Shown: positions 53,398 to 62,806, numbered from the stretch's first letter. The stretch is 64,000 bases of DNA from Amycolatopsis suaedae (GCF_004214935.1 NZ_SFCC01000003.1:434001-498000); one strand, 5' to 3'. Program-made: numbers and translations. Notes: generated by a model from the letters alone, not told the origin.

Positions 53398-53444
53398 GTG
53401 AAGGCCCCCTTCACCACGTCAGACGTGATGAAGGGGGCCTTCAC
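53398..53444 (+). terminator. Long inverted repeat after tetR (GTGAAGG family)
   Basis: GTGAAGGCCCCCTTCA (53398-53413) and TGAAGGGGGCCTTCAC (53429-53444) form a perfect 16-bp stem; the 15-base spacer itself contains ACGT-CAG-ACGT. It starts 5 bases after the tetR stop and is the longest member of the GTGAAGG hairpin repeats in the window. Confidence 0.65.
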
Positions 53445-53582
53445 CACCATGACGAGACAACACCAGGCCGAGCCCGCCGCAACCAATGGCACCTTACTTG
53501 CGCCTTGCGCACCCAAGGCGCCCTCAGCAACCGCCTCGGGGCCCGGCCAACCCGACTTCGCCGCGACGCGGACCTCAACGGT

Positions 53583-53605
53583 GGTGAAGGTGGCCTTCAC
53601 GTGCT
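53583..53605. repeat. GTGAAGG-TGG-CCTTCAC palindrome, copy of 35149-35171
   Basis: A 23-bp block around the palindrome GTGAAGG-TGG-CCTTCAC is identical to 35149-35171. It lies about 55 bases upstream of the cupin start, so it might also influence that operon. Confidence 0.6.
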
Positions 53606-53658
53606 TTGACTGCACTGGCACGCAGACAACACCGGTGCGGATGCTGGATCATGGCCGC

Positions 53659-54054
53659 ATGCAGGACTTCGACACCCAGCACGTGTCCGACGCGCCGGAA
53701 GTACCCGCGCCCGACGGCTCGGCCGTCCGGCCGATGTGCACCATCCCGGACGCGGGCAGCGCCGCGTTGTTCGAGCTGGCGCCCGACCAGGTCTCCACCG
53801 CTGTGTCGCACGCCACCGTGCAGGAGATCTGGTACATCGTGGGCGGTTCCGGGCAGATGTGGCGCAAGCAGGGCGGGCGGGAACAGACCGTCGACCTGAC
53901 CCCGGGCACCTGCCTGACCATCCCGCTGGGCACGACCTTCCAGTTCCGCGCGGACGACCACGGCCTGCGGGCGTTCGGCGTGACCATGCCGCCGTGGCCG
54001 GTCGACTCGCCGGACGAGGCGCGCACCGAGACCGGCCCGTGGGACGCGACGTGA
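53659..54054 (+). CDS. Cupin-domain protein
   Basis: A 131-residue small beta-barrel protein. Cupin motif 1 is in the region SHATVQEIWYIVGGSGQMWRK (His and Glu of the metal site) and motif 2 is PGTCLTIPLGTTFQFR. The upstream frame is open through the repeat region to 53299, but the protein-like part begins around the ATG 53659 (ATG 53641 is possible). Its stop overlaps the next gene's GTG (GTGA), giving a coupled operon with two FAD oxidoreductases. Role unknown; it may bind or trim the oxidoreductase substrate. Confidence 0.85.
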   Translation: MQDFDTQHVSDAPEVPAPDGSAVRPMCTIPDAGSAALFELAPDQVSTAVSHATVQEIWYIVGGSGQMWRKQGGREQTVDLTPGTCLTIPLGTTFQFRADDHGLRAFGVTMPPWPVDSPDEARTETGPWDAT

Positions 54055-55592
54055 CCGCGAGCTACGACGTCGTGGTGGTCGGCGGCGGCCACAACGGGCT
54101 GGTCGCGGCTGGCTACCTGGCGCGAGCGGGCCGTTCGGTGCTGGTGCTGGAGCGCAAGGACCGGCTCGGTGGCGCGGCGGTGTCCACGCGTGCCTTTCCC
54201 GGTGTCGACGTCCGGCTGTCGCGCTACTCCTACCTGGTCAGCCTGCTGCCCGCGAAGATCCGCGCCGACCTCGGCCTGCGCGTGGAACTGCGCCGCCGCC
54301 GGACGTCGTCCTACACGCCGGTCGGCGACACCGGCCTGCTGGTGGACACCGCCGACGAGCGCCGCACCGCCGCCTCGTTCGCCTCGGTGACCGGCGGCGA
54401 CGCCGATTTCGCCGCCTGGCAATGGTTCTATGCCCGCACCGGTCACGTGGCCGCCCGGATCTTCGGCACGCTCACCGGACCGCTGCCGAGCAGGAAGGCA
54501 CTGCGCGCGGCCGTCGGCGACGACGAGGCGTGGCGGATGTTGTTCGAGCAGCCGATCGGGCAGACGCTGGAGGAGACCTTCGGCGACGACACCGTGCGCG
54601 GCGTCGTCCTCACCGACGCGCTCATCGGGACGTTCGCCGACGCCCACGAGCCGGACCTGCGGCAGAACCGCTGCCTGCTCTACCACGTCATCGGCAACGG
54701 CACCGGCGACTGGGACGTGCCCGTCGGCGGCATGGGCGCGGTCACCGGCGCGCTGATCGACGTCGCCGCGGACGCGGGTGCCGAACTGCTCACCGGCGCC
54801 GAGGTGCTGGCGGTGAACCCCGACGGCGAGGTCCGCGTGCGCCAGGGCGACACCGAGCGGACGGTGCACGGGCGGCACGTCCTGGCCGGTGTCGCACCGG
54901 AGGTGCTGGCCCGGTTGCTCGGCGAGGACACCGGCCGGCCCGCACCGGAGGGCGCCCAGCTCAAGGTGAACATGGTGCTGTCCCGGCTGCCGCGGCTGCG
55001 CGACGCGAGCGTCGACCCGCGGGCGGCGTTCGGCGGCACGTTCCACGTCAACGAGGGCTACCGGCAGCTGGCCAACGCCCACCGGCAGGCCGCCGCCGGG
55101 GCCGTGCCGGACCTGCCGCCGTGCGAGATCTACTGCCACTCGCTGACCGACCCGTCGATCCTCGGCCCCGCCGAACGGGCAGCCGGCGCGCAGACGCTGA
55201 CGTTGTTCGGCCTGCACCTGCCCGCCAGGGTCTTCGCCGCGGACAACGATGCCGCCCGCGAGGCCGCCCTGCGGGCGACACTGGCCTCGCTGAACTCCGT
55301 GCTGGCCGAACCGATCGAGGACTGCCTGTGGCGCATGCCCGACGGCACGCCCTGCCTGGAGGCCAAGACCCCGCTCGACCTGGAGGACGACCTGGCCCTG
55401 CCTGCCGGGCACATCTTCCACGGTGACCTGTCCTGGCCCTACGCCACCGACGACGACGCCGTCGGCACCTGGGGCGTGGAGACCGCGCACGAGCGGATCC
55501 TGCTGTGTGGCTCCGGCGCGGCCCGCGGCGGCGGGGTCAGCGGAATTCCTGGCCACAACGCCGCGATGGCCGTGCTGGCGGCCGGAAGGTGA
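54051..55592 (+). CDS. FAD-dependent oxidoreductase, phytoene desaturase/PYROXD2-like
   Basis: A 513-residue flavoprotein. The dinucleotide fold is at the N-terminus (VVVVGGGHNGLVAAGYLARAG, then LVLERKDRLGGAAVS), and the C-terminal FAD motif LLCGSGAARGGGVSGIPGHNA closes the protein as in CrtI-like and PYROXD2-like enzymes. No carotenoid genes are near, so a carotenoid role is unlikely. It is coupled at its start to the cupin gene and lies 5 bases before the DadA-like gene. Confidence 0.9.
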   Translation: MTASYDVVVVGGGHNGLVAAGYLARAGRSVLVLERKDRLGGAAVSTRAFPGVDVRLSRYSYLVSLLPAKIRADLGLRVELRRRRTSSYTPVGDTGLLVDTADERRTAASFASVTGGDADFAAWQWFYARTGHVAARIFGTLTGPLPSRKALRAAVGDDEAWRMLFEQPIGQTLEETFGDDTVRGVVLTDALIGTFADAHEPDLRQNRCLLYHVIGNGTGDWDVPVGGMGAVTGALIDVAADAGAELLTGAEVLAVNPDGEVRVRQGDTERTVHGRHVLAGVAPEVLARLLGEDTGRPAPEGAQLKVNMVLSRLPRLRDASVDPRAAFGGTFHVNEGYRQLANAHRQAAAGAVPDLPPCEIYCHSLTDPSILGPAERAAGAQTLTLFGLHLPARVFAADNDAAREAALRATLASLNSVLAEPIEDCLWRMPDGTPCLEAKTPLDLEDDLALPAGHIFHGDLSWPYATDDDAVGTWGVETAHERILLCGSGAARGGGVSGIPGHNAAMAVLAAGR

Positions 55593-55597
55593 AGCCC

Positions 55598-56686
55598 ATG
55601 CGAGTGATCGTGATCGGATCGGGAATCGGCGGAGCGAGCACGGCCTACCAGCTCGCCCGGCGCGGAGCGGACGTGCTGGTGGTGGATGCCGGCGTCGCCG
55701 GAGCCGCGACCCTGGCCGGGGCGGGCATCGTCTCGCCGTGGACCACCCGCCGCGACGACGCCGAACTGCGGCTGGCCGGACGGGCCGCCGCGTTCTACCC
55801 GGAACTGGTCGCGCAGCTGGCCGCCGACGGCGCACCGGACTGCTCCTACGAGGTCGTCGGCGGCATGGTGGTGTCGGCCGATCCTGCCGACCTGGACGAG
55901 CGCGAGGAACTCCTGCACCGCCGGGCAGCCGAGTTCCCGCAGGCCGGGACGGTGCGGCGGGTGCCGCCGGACCAGGCACGCGAGCTGTTCCCGCCACTGG
56001 CGCCCGAGCTGGGCGGCGTGCACGTGTCCGGCGCGGGCCGGGTCGACGGGCGGGTGCTGCGCGCGGCGCTGCTCGACGGCGCCGTCCGCCGCGGGGCGGC
56101 CATCGAGCGCGGACGGGCCGAGCTGGCCGGGGGCAAGGTACTGGTCGACGGCAGGCCCGAGGCCGCGGACGCGGTGGTCGTCGCGGCTGGCGCGTGGAGT
56201 GCCGAACTGCTCGCGCCGCTGGGTGTCGAGCTGCCGGTGGCGCCGCAGCGCGGCCAGATCAGCCACCTGGAGCTGCCCGGGACGGACACCGCGACCTGGC
56301 CGGTGGTGCTGCCGCCGTCGTCGCACTACCTGCTGGCGTTCGCCGGTTCGCGGGTGGTGGTCGGGGCGACCAGGGAGACCGGCTCCGGCTTCGACCACCG
56401 GATCACCGCCGGTGGCCAGCACGAGGTGCTGGACAACGCGCTGGCGGTCGCACCCGGACTGGCCACGGCCACGCTGCTGGAGACCAGGATCGGGTTCCGC
56501 CCGGCCAGCCCCGACGGCCTGCCGCTGCTCGGCGCCGTCCCGGGGCATCCGACGCTGCACGTCGTCACCGGGTTCGGCCCGGCCGGGCTCACCCTGGCGC
56601 CCTACGTGGGCGTGCTGATGGCGGAGGGTGTCCTCGGCGAGGAGTCCGAAGTGGACATCTCCGCGCTACGACCGGACCGGTTCTAG
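55598..56686 (+). CDS. FAD-dependent oxidoreductase, D-amino-acid oxidase/DadA-like
   Basis: A 362-residue DAO-fold enzyme. The N-terminus is VIVIGSGIGGASTAYQLARR with the ribose-binding acidic residue in VLVVDAG; RVDGRVLRAALLDGAVRRG is the typical substrate-domain segment, and the C-terminus has FRPASPDGLPLLGAVPG and GFGPAGLTLAPYVG. It is the third gene of the cupin/FAD operon and probably oxidises a C-N bond of an amino acid or amine. Its stop overlaps the convergent yaaA stop by 4 bases. Confidence 0.9.
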   Translation: MRVIVIGSGIGGASTAYQLARRGADVLVVDAGVAGAATLAGAGIVSPWTTRRDDAELRLAGRAAAFYPELVAQLAADGAPDCSYEVVGGMVVSADPADLDEREELLHRRAAEFPQAGTVRRVPPDQARELFPPLAPELGGVHVSGAGRVDGRVLRAALLDGAVRRGAAIERGRAELAGGKVLVDGRPEAADAVVVAAGAWSAELLAPLGVELPVAPQRGQISHLELPGTDTATWPVVLPPSSHYLLAFAGSRVVVGATRETGSGFDHRITAGGQHEVLDNALAVAPGLATATLLETRIGFRPASPDGLPLLGAVPGHPTLHVVTGFGPAGLTLAPYVGVLMAEGVLGEESEVDISALRPDRF

Positions 56687-57426
56687 GCGTCGGCGAGCAG
56701 CTCCAGCTCGTGCTCGCCGGTGCGTTCCACGGCGAAGCCGAGCCGGGTCGCCATCCGGACCAGACCGGCCACAGTGGACGGTTCGCGGGGAGCGGTGGCC
56801 AGCGCGGAGGCCAGCCTGCCCTTGTACGCCTTGTTGTGGTGGCTGACGGTCAGCCGCCTGCCGTCCTCGCCCTCGGACACCACCCGCACGGTCACCGCGT
56901 CCGGAATCCGTGCCAGCGCCGCGTACGGGCCGGAACGCAGGTCCAGCACCAGCCCGTTCACCCTGGCCAGGGCCGGTTCCAGCGCAGGCCGCCACAGCGA
57001 ACCCAACGGCCCCAGTGCCGGAACCTTGCTGCCGCCGGACAGCCGGTAGGCGGGAATCGGGTCGGTGGCGCGGACGACGCCGAACAACGCCGAGCACACC
57101 GCGAGCCTGCGCTGTGCCCTGGCCAGTTGCGCGCGGCCGAACGCCGGCACGTCCAGCGCGTCGTAGAGCACGCCGGTGTAGCGACGCAACGCGGGCAGCG
57201 TCGGTGCCGACCACAGCCCGGCGTTGCGCTCCACCTCCTCGTCCTGGCGCTGCGACAGTCCCAGTGCCGCCAGGCTCGCCGGGACGTCGGCCGCCAGGTC
57301 GACCAGCGCGTCGGCCACCTTCTGCCGGGTCGGGTTCAGCTCGGCGAACCCGAGCGCGGCGAGGTCGAGCGGCGGGCCGTCGCCGCCGGGGGCCTTGGTC
57401 TCGGACGGGGGAAGCAGCACGAGCAC
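56683..57426 (-). CDS. yaaA: Peroxide stress protein YaaA (DUF328/UPF0246)
   Basis: A 247-residue protein that starts LVLLPPSETK and contains LARAQRRLAVCSALFGVVRATDPIPAYRLSG and VVSEGEDGRRLTVSHHNKAYKG, the hallmarks of the YaaA family. The E. coli protein lowers free iron under peroxide stress and binds DNA. The GTG at 57426 has AGGG upstream and gives the family N-terminus; a GTG at 57435 is a less likely start. Confidence 0.92.
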   Translation of the reverse strand: MLVLLPPSETKAPGGDGPPLDLAALGFAELNPTRQKVADALVDLAADVPASLAALGLSQRQDEEVERNAGLWSAPTLPALRRYTGVLYDALDVPAFGRAQLARAQRRLAVCSALFGVVRATDPIPAYRLSGGSKVPALGPLGSLWRPALEPALARVNGLVLDLRSGPYAALARIPDAVTVRVVSEGEDGRRLTVSHHNKAYKGRLASALATAPREPSTVAGLVRMATRLGFAVERTGEHELELLADA

Positions 57427-57482
57427 GTCAGCCACCCTAAATCGGGTGCCCCGCCGTCGTGCCACCGCCTAGGGTGCTGCGC

Positions 57483-58418
57483 GTGCGACTCCAGTGGCGG
57501 CCGCTGCGCCTTTCCGATGCTCCTGAGCTGGTCCGACTGCTCGCCGAGGTGGAGGCGGCAGAACCGGCGGAGGGAGTCCCCGCGCAGGCCGACGTGGTCG
57601 ACCATCTCACCCGTCCGGGGCTCGACCTGGCCGAGGGCAGCACGTCGGTGTGGGCGGGCGACCGGCTGGTCGGCTACGCGACCGCGCAGGTCCGCCCGTC
57701 AGCCGATCCGGTGCACCTGCTGGTCGTGGGATTCCAGCTCGCGCCGGACCACCGCACGCCCGAGCTGTCCGGCGAGCTGGCGCGCTGGTGCGAGACCACC
57801 GGACGGCGGCTGCACGCCGAATCCCACCCCGGCGTGCCGCTGCACCTGTACCTGCGGGTCCCCGAGGGCCAGAAGTGGCTGACCGAGGTGGCCGAGGTCG
57901 CCGGCTACCGCAACGAGCGCACCTACCTGCGTATGCGGGTGGCGCTCGGCGAACTGCCGGAGCTCCCGGAACCGCCAGCCGACCTGCGGCCGGTGCCGTT
58001 CGAGCCGCGGCTGGACGAAGCCACCCGGCTGGCCAACAACGAGATCTTCACCGAGCACTGGGGCATCATCCCGCAGTCGCCGGAGGTGTGGCGGCACGGA
58101 ACCACCGGCAACCGCGCGTTCCGGCCGGACCTGACGTTCGTCGTGCTCGCACCGGACGACACCGTGCTGGCATTCCTGACCGGCCTCGTGCACGGCGACG
58201 AGGTGTACTTCGGCGACATCGGCACGCGGGCCGAACTGCGTGGCCGGGGCGCCGCCACCGGGCTGGTCGGGCACGCGCTGCGGGCCGCCCGCGACGCGGG
58301 ACTGGCGACCGCGGCACTGACCGTCGACCGGGACAACCCCGGCGCGTTGCGGATCTACCAGCGATGCGGGTTCGAGGTGGTCCACGAGGTGCGCAACTTC
58401 ATCCTGCGGGTCAGCTGA
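57483..58418 (+). CDS. Two-domain GNAT acetyltransferase (MshD-like architecture)
   Basis: A 311-residue protein with two tandem GNAT domains. The N-terminal one (about 1-150) is degenerate at the acetyl-CoA loop, and the C-terminal one (about 165-311) has RAELRGRGAATGLVGHALRAA and the end GALRIYQRCGFEVVHEVRNF. This plan and length match mycothiol synthase MshD and its paralogues; I cannot tell MshD from a paralogue without a search. The GTG at 57483 was chosen because it begins the domain (VRLQWRPLRLSD). It converges with the dehydrogenase gene, overlapping by 8 bases. Confidence 0.82.
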   Translation: MRLQWRPLRLSDAPELVRLLAEVEAAEPAEGVPAQADVVDHLTRPGLDLAEGSTSVWAGDRLVGYATAQVRPSADPVHLLVVGFQLAPDHRTPELSGELARWCETTGRRLHAESHPGVPLHLYLRVPEGQKWLTEVAEVAGYRNERTYLRMRVALGELPELPEPPADLRPVPFEPRLDEATRLANNEIFTEHWGIIPQSPEVWRHGTTGNRAFRPDLTFVVLAPDDTVLAFLTGLVHGDEVYFGDIGTRAELRGRGAATGLVGHALRAARDAGLATAALTVDRDNPGALRIYQRCGFEVVHEVRNFILRVS

Positions 58419-59319
58419 CCACGTTGAGCAGGGGCTCGCCTGCCGCGAACCGGCGTAGCTGCTCGACGATCAGCCGCTTCGCCCGCGGGTAGAACGAGGC
58501 CGATCCACCCGCGACGTGCGGGGTGATCAGCACACCGGCCGTGGTCCACAGTGGATGGTCCGGGGGCAGCGGTTCCGGGGCGACGACGTCCAGCGCGGCC
58601 CGCAGCCTGCCCGTGCCGGTCTCGGCGGTCAGCGCCGCGGTGTCCACGGTGGACCCCCGGCCGACGTTGACCACGAGCGCGTCGTCGGGCAGCGCGGCCA
58701 GCTCGGCCGCGCCGATCACCCCGCGTGCCGACGGGGTGTCGGGCAGCACCGCGACGAGTATGTCGGCCCCGGGCAGCAGTCCGGGAAGCTCGCTCACGCC
58801 GTGCACACCCTCGGCCGGGCGGGCCGTCGACGCCACCGGCACGACGGTCGCCTCACCGGCGGTCATGAACCGCGCGATCGCCCTGCCGATCGAGCCGTAC
58901 CCGAGCAGCACCACCCTGCTGTCGGCCAGCGAGCGCGTGTGCTCGCGCTCCCAGGAGCCGGACCGCTGCTGGTCGACCCAGCGCGGCAGATCGCGCTGGG
59001 CGGCCAGGATCAACGCGAGCGCGTGCTCGGCGACGCTGGCGTCGTGCAGCCCTCGGCCGTTCGCCAGCTCGACGCCGGCCGGCAGCAGCGGGACGACCTT
59101 GTCCACCCCGGCGGACAGGCTCTGCACGGCCTTCAGCGCGGGCATGGCACGCATCAGCTCGATCGGCCCGCTGCCCCGGTCGTAGGGCAGGACGTACAGC
59201 TCGACGCCGGACAGGTCGGCCGGCGGCGACGCGACGCCGTCGTAGACGTCGATCCGCAGCCCGTCCGGCAGCGTGCCGTAGTCCGCCAGGTCCGCCCACG
59301 GCACCAGCACTCGCGTCAT
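58411..59319 (-). CDS. D-isomer-specific 2-hydroxyacid dehydrogenase
   Basis: A 302-residue NAD(P)-dependent dehydrogenase. The Rossmann motif is VVLLGYGSIGRAIARF, and the catalytic residues are Arg in NVGRGSTVDT, Glu in VVAPEPLPPDHPLW and His in LITPHVAGGS. The longer frame to 59649 crosses the adjacent VOC gene and is rejected in favour of the ATG at 59319. The substrate is not evident; glyoxylate/hydroxypyruvate reductase-like activity is possible. Confidence 0.92.
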   Translation of the reverse strand: MTRVLVPWADLADYGTLPDGLRIDVYDGVASPPADLSGVELYVLPYDRGSGPIELMRAMPALKAVQSLSAGVDKVVPLLPAGVELANGRGLHDASVAEHALALILAAQRDLPRWVDQQRSGSWEREHTRSLADSRVVLLGYGSIGRAIARFMTAGEATVVPVASTARPAEGVHGVSELPGLLPGADILVAVLPDTPSARGVIGAAELAALPDDALVVNVGRGSTVDTAALTAETGTGRLRAALDVVAPEPLPPDHPLWTTAGVLITPHVAGGSASFYPRAKRLIVEQLRRFAAGEPLLNVVS

Positions 59320-59329
59320 GCCACGGACA

Positions 59330-59683
59330 CTAATGTGGCGTTCCCACGCAGAACTCGTTGCCCTCCGGGTCGGCCAGCACGGTCCAGTCCAGGCCGGGAA
59401 CGGAGTGCTCACGCAGCTCCGTCGCGCCCAGCCCGACCAGGCGGGCCACCTCGGCGGCCCGGTCGCCCGTCCCGAAGTCCAGGTGCAGCCGGTTCTTGCC
59501 CGCCCGCTCCTCGGGCACCTGCTGCAGCGCGACCGACACGCCGGTGCCCTCCTGCGGTGCCAGGACGAGGTAGGCGTCCTCGAAGTTCTGAACGACCTCG
59601 ACGCCCAGCGCCTTGGTCCAGAACCCGGCCAGCGCCACCGGATCGGCACAGTCGACGGTCACCATTCCCAGGGTCATAGTCAT
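59330..59683 (-). CDS. VOC family protein (glyoxalase-like)
   Basis: A 117-residue single-domain VOC protein that begins LGMVTVDCADPVALAGFWTKALG and ends VLADPEGNEFCVG, with HLDFGT in the middle; this is the Glyoxalase_6-type pattern very common in actinomycetes. It starts at ATG 59683 or 59677 and lies 10 bases upstream of the dehydrogenase gene on the same strand, so the two are probably cotranscribed. Ligand unknown. Confidence 0.88.
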   Translation of the reverse strand: MTMTLGMVTVDCADPVALAGFWTKALGVEVVQNFEDAYLVLAPQEGTGVSVALQQVPEERAGKNRLHLDFGTGDRAAEVARLVGLGATELREHSVPGLDWTVLADPEGNEFCVGTPH

Positions 59684-59790
59684 GGCCGCACGCTAGCCGT
59701 CACCACCGACAACACCGGTTGCGGCAGCTCGCGCGGGGTTGACTACCCTTCGCAGAACAGCTATCGCCCTTGCCGCGAGGAGTACCCGAA

Positions 59791-61542
59791 GTGATCACCA
59801 GGATGTCGTCGTTGTTCCTGCGCACCCTGCGAGAGGACCCGGCGGACGCGGAGGTGCCGAGCCACCGGCTGCTCGTCCGCGCCGGTTACGTCCGCAGGGT
59901 CGCGCCGGGCGGGTACACCTGGCTGCCGCTGGGCATCCGCGTGCTGCGCCGGATCGAGGCCGTGGTCCGCGAGGAGATGGACGCCATCGGCGCGCAGGAG
60001 ATCCAGTTCCCCGCACTGCTGCCCAAGGAGCCCTACGAGGCGACCAACCGGTGGACCGAGTACGGCCCCAACCTGTTCCGCCTGAAGGACCGCAAGGGCG
60101 GCGACTACCTGCTCGGGCCGACGCACGAGGAGCTGTTCGCGCTCACCGTCAAGGGCGAGTACAGCTCCTACCGCGACTACCCGGTCACGCTGTACCAGAT
60201 CCAGACCAAGTACCGGGACGAGGCGCGGCCCCGGGCCGGCATCCTGCGTGGCCGCGAGTTCGTCATGAAGGACTCCTACTCCTTCGACCTCGACGACGAC
60301 GGCCTCTCGAAGTCCTACCAGCTGCACCGTGAGGCCTACATCCGCATCTTCGACCGGCTCGGCCTCGACTACGTCATCGTGTCGGCCACGTCCGGCGCCA
60401 TGGGCGGGTCGGCGTCGGAGGAGTTCCTCGCCGTCGCCGAGACCGGCGAGGACACCTACGTGCGCAGCACCGAATCCGGTTACGCGGCCAACGTCGAGGC
60501 CGTGGTCACGCCCGCCCCGGCGGAGCTGCCGGTGGAGGGCCTGCCCGAGGCGCAGGTGCACCACACGCCCGACACGCCGACCATCGAGACACTTGTCGAC
60601 TTCCTCAACGACAAGGCCGGGCTGGGCCGCACGTTCACCGCGGCCGACACGCTGAAGAACGTCCTGCTCAAGACCCGCCAGCCGGGGCAGAAGGACTGGC
60701 AGCTGCTCGCCGTCGGCGTGCCCGGCGACCGCGAGGTCGACCAGAAGCGGCTGGAGGCCTCGCTGGAGCCCGCCGAGGTGGCCATGCTGGAGGAGGCCGA
60801 CTTCGCGGCCAACCCGTTCCTGGTGAAGGGCTACATCGGCCCGAAGGCACTGCAGGACAACGGCGTCCGTTACCTCGTCGACCCCAGGGTCGTGCGCGGC
60901 ACCGCGTGGGTCACCGGCGCGGACAAGGTCGACCACCATGTCGTCGACCTGGTCTGCGGGCGTGACTTCACGCCCGACGGCACGATCGAGGCCGCCGAGG
61001 TGCGGGAGGGCGACGCGTCGCCGGACGGCAAGGGCACGCTGGTCGCCGCCCGCGGCATCGAGATCGGCCACATCTTCCAGCTCGGCCGCAAGTACTCCGA
61101 CGCGTTCGAGCTGGACGCGCTCGGCCCCGACTCCAAGCCCATCCGGATCACGATGGGCTCCTACGGCGTCGGCGTGTCCCGGCTGGTGGCGGTCATCGCC
61201 GAGCAGTACCACGACGAGCTCGGCCTGGTGTGGCCGCGCCAGGTCTCGCCCTACGACGTGCACCTGGTCATCGCGGGCAAGGACGAGACCGTCGCCGCGG
61301 GGGCGGAGAAGATCGCGGCCGAGCTGTCGGCGGCCGGGCTGAGCGTGCTGCTGGACGACCGCAAGGCCACCCCGGGCGTGAAGTTCGCCGACGCCGAGCT
61401 GGTCGGCGTGCCCACCATCCTGGTGGTGGGCCGCGGTCTGGCCAACGGCGTCGTCGAGGTGAAGGACCGGGCCTCCGGCGAGCGGACCGAGGTGCCCGTC
61501 GGCGAGGTGGTCGAGCACCTGCGCGGCGTCACCGGCCACTGA
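59791..61542 (+). CDS. proS: Prolyl-tRNA synthetase, bacterial type
   Basis: A class II aminoacyl-tRNA synthetase of 583 residues. Motif 1 lies around [19 protein letters not shown], motif 2 at [21 protein letters not shown] and motif 3 at [17 protein letters not shown]. The long insertion between motifs 2 and 3 (about residues 220-400) is the bacterial INS editing domain that clears Ala-tRNAPro. The anticodon-binding domain is C-terminal. The GTG at 59791 is favoured by GAGGAG seven bases upstream; ATG 59803 is an alternative. Confidence 0.96.
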   Translation: MITRMSSLFLRTLREDPADAEVPSHRLLVRAGYVRRVAPGGYTWLPLGIRVLRRIEAVVREEMDAIGAQEIQFPALLPKEPYEATNRWTEYGPNLFRLKDRKGGDYLLGPTHEELFALTVKGEYSSYRDYPVTLYQIQTKYRDEARPRAGILRGREFVMKDSYSFDLDDDGLSKSYQLHREAYIRIFDRLGLDYVIVSATSGAMGGSASEEFLAVAETGEDTYVRSTESGYAANVEAVVTPAPAELPVEGLPEAQVHHTPDTPTIETLVDFLNDKAGLGRTFTAADTLKNVLLKTRQPGQKDWQLLAVGVPGDREVDQKRLEASLEPAEVAMLEEADFAANPFLVKGYIGPKALQDNGVRYLVDPRVVRGTAWVTGADKVDHHVVDLVCGRDFTPDGTIEAAEVREGDASPDGKGTLVAARGIEIGHIFQLGRKYSDAFELDALGPDSKPIRITMGSYGVGVSRLVAVIAEQYHDELGLVWPRQVSPYDVHLVIAGKDETVAAGAEKIAAELSAAGLSVLLDDRKATPGVKFADAELVGVPTILVVGRGLANGVVEVKDRASGERTEVPVGEVVEHLRGVTGH

Positions 61543-61543
61543 C

Positions 61544-62500
61544 GTGGGCTGGTTCAACCGGCGGCAGCAGCGGGCCGGCGGGTACGAGGACAAGGCGGCG
61601 CTGTCCGGGTTCGGCGGCTACGAGCCGTCCGACAGCGGTGGTTTCGCGCCCACGCACGGCTTCGCCCCCGAGCCGAAACCGGAGCCGGAACCGGAACCCG
61701 AGCCGCGGAGCGAGCCGAAGCCCAACCACGCGAAGACCAGGCGGGCGGTGCTGGTCGGGTTCGCGGTGATCCTGGTGTGGGGCGGCATGTACTACGTGTC
61801 GACCACCGGCGGGTCCGACGACGAGCGGCCGCGCCCCACCACCCGCCCGCCGAGCACGTACACCCCGCCGCCGCAGGTCAAGGTGCCCGCCGTGGTGGCA
61901 GGCTGGCAGTCGGTGGCTTCGCGCGACGGCACGTTCGCCTACGACGTCCCGGCCAGGTGGACGCCCAAGCCCGGCACGATCCACGGCTGGGAGGGTGACG
62001 GCAGGCCGACGTTGTCGCTGACCACCAGCGCCTTCTACCGCGACGGGTACTGCGAGGGCGAACGCAGCTCCCGGCTGGCCGGTGCCGGGGTGCGCAGCGT
62101 CCCGGTCGTCGACGCCGCCGAGGCCACCGCGCAGACCGTCACCGAGGTCGCCGAGCGCGCCTACACCTGGGACGGCCCGCCGCCGCGGGTGTCGGTCGGC
62201 GAGGCGACCGACACGGAGATCTCGCTGAACGGCAAGAAGGTCGCGGTGAAGATGCGCCTGGCCGAGGTGACCCCGGCGGGCGGGCACCGGTGCCTGGTGA
62301 CGAGCGCCCTCGTCGGCGCGATCGCGCTGAGCAATCCCAAGGCGGACAAGCCGGGCAGCGCGGTGCTGGTCGTCTACGCCGACCAGACGCGCGACCAGCC
62401 GACCACGCGTGACGAGATCGCCCAGATGCTGCGCAGTTTCCGCGGGGTGCCGGAGAAGGACAGGTCGACCATCCCCGGCACGCCGTCGGTGATCCGCTGA
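61544..62500 (+). CDS. Single-pass membrane protein of unknown function
   Basis: A 318-residue protein. A cytoplasmic Gly-rich and Glu/Pro-repeat region (PEPKPEPEPEPEP) precedes one transmembrane helix (about 67-85), a Pro/Thr-rich linker and an extracellular domain from about residue 105 (AVVAGWQSVASRDGTFAYDV). That domain is clearly related to the one in the convergent gene at 62807-63634 (PVVAGWQATVSGDGRYAVDV). The GTG start is 1 base after the proS stop, so it is cotranscribed with proS. Confidence 0.8.
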   Translation: MGWFNRRQQRAGGYEDKAALSGFGGYEPSDSGGFAPTHGFAPEPKPEPEPEPEPRSEPKPNHAKTRRAVLVGFAVILVWGGMYYVSTTGGSDDERPRPTTRPPSTYTPPPQVKVPAVVAGWQSVASRDGTFAYDVPARWTPKPGTIHGWEGDGRPTLSLTTSAFYRDGYCEGERSSRLAGAGVRSVPVVDAAEATAQTVTEVAERAYTWDGPPPRVSVGEATDTEISLNGKKVAVKMRLAEVTPAGGHRCLVTSALVGAIALSNPKADKPGSAVLVVYADQTRDQPTTRDEIAQMLRSFRGVPEKDRSTIPGTPSVIR

Positions 62501-62515
62501 CGCCCGGGCTGCGAT

Positions 62516-62538
62516 GCCGTGAAGGGGGCCCTCACGGC
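62516..62538 (+). terminator. GCCGTGA...TCACGGC hairpin after the proS operon
   Basis: GCCGTGA (62516-62522) and TCACGGC (62532-62538) form a 7-bp stem with a 9-base loop, 16 bases after the membrane-protein stop. It is the third clear copy of this hairpin family and is followed directly by repeat copy B. Confidence 0.6.
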
Positions 62539-62548
62539 TGCAGACGCC

Positions 62549-62805
62549 CGCGGCCCGGCAAAGTCCGGGTGCTGTGTGCCCCCAATGTGGCATTGGGGGA
62601 GTTCAAGTTCCCCAATGCCACATTGGGGGAGTTTGCTGGGTCTCTTTCGTGGTGACGGCTGGGTCTGTTGGGCCGGATGTGACTGGTGAGGCCGCGACCC
62701 CAGGACGGGATGTTCGTGAAGGCCACCTTCAGCACATGAGACGACAGAAACTCGGCCTTCACACCGGACAACGGGCTATCCGCCCACGTGTCCACGGCAA
62801 TGGCC
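62549..62805. repeat. Dispersed repeat with AATGTGGCATT palindromes, copy B
   Basis: Nearly identical to 45963-46215 in the same orientation, including CCCCCAATGTGGCATTGGGG, its complement, TTTGCTGGGTCTCTTTCGTG, GTGAAGG-CCA-CCTTCA and CATGAGACGACAGAAACTCG. It fills the gap between two convergent paralogous genes. No gene is evident in this 306-bp interval. Confidence 0.8.
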
Positions 62806-62806
62806 G

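Noticed and set aside
53299..53658. N-terminal extension of the cupin ORF
   Set aside because: The frame is open back through the tetR end and the GTGAAGG repeats, but the translation there is repeat-derived; the cupin-like sequence begins near 53659.
53659..56686. Carotenoid biosynthesis cluster
   Set aside because: The phytoene-desaturase-like fold at 54051-55592 has no crtB, crtE or lycopene cyclase neighbours, and the partners are a cupin and a DadA-like oxidase.
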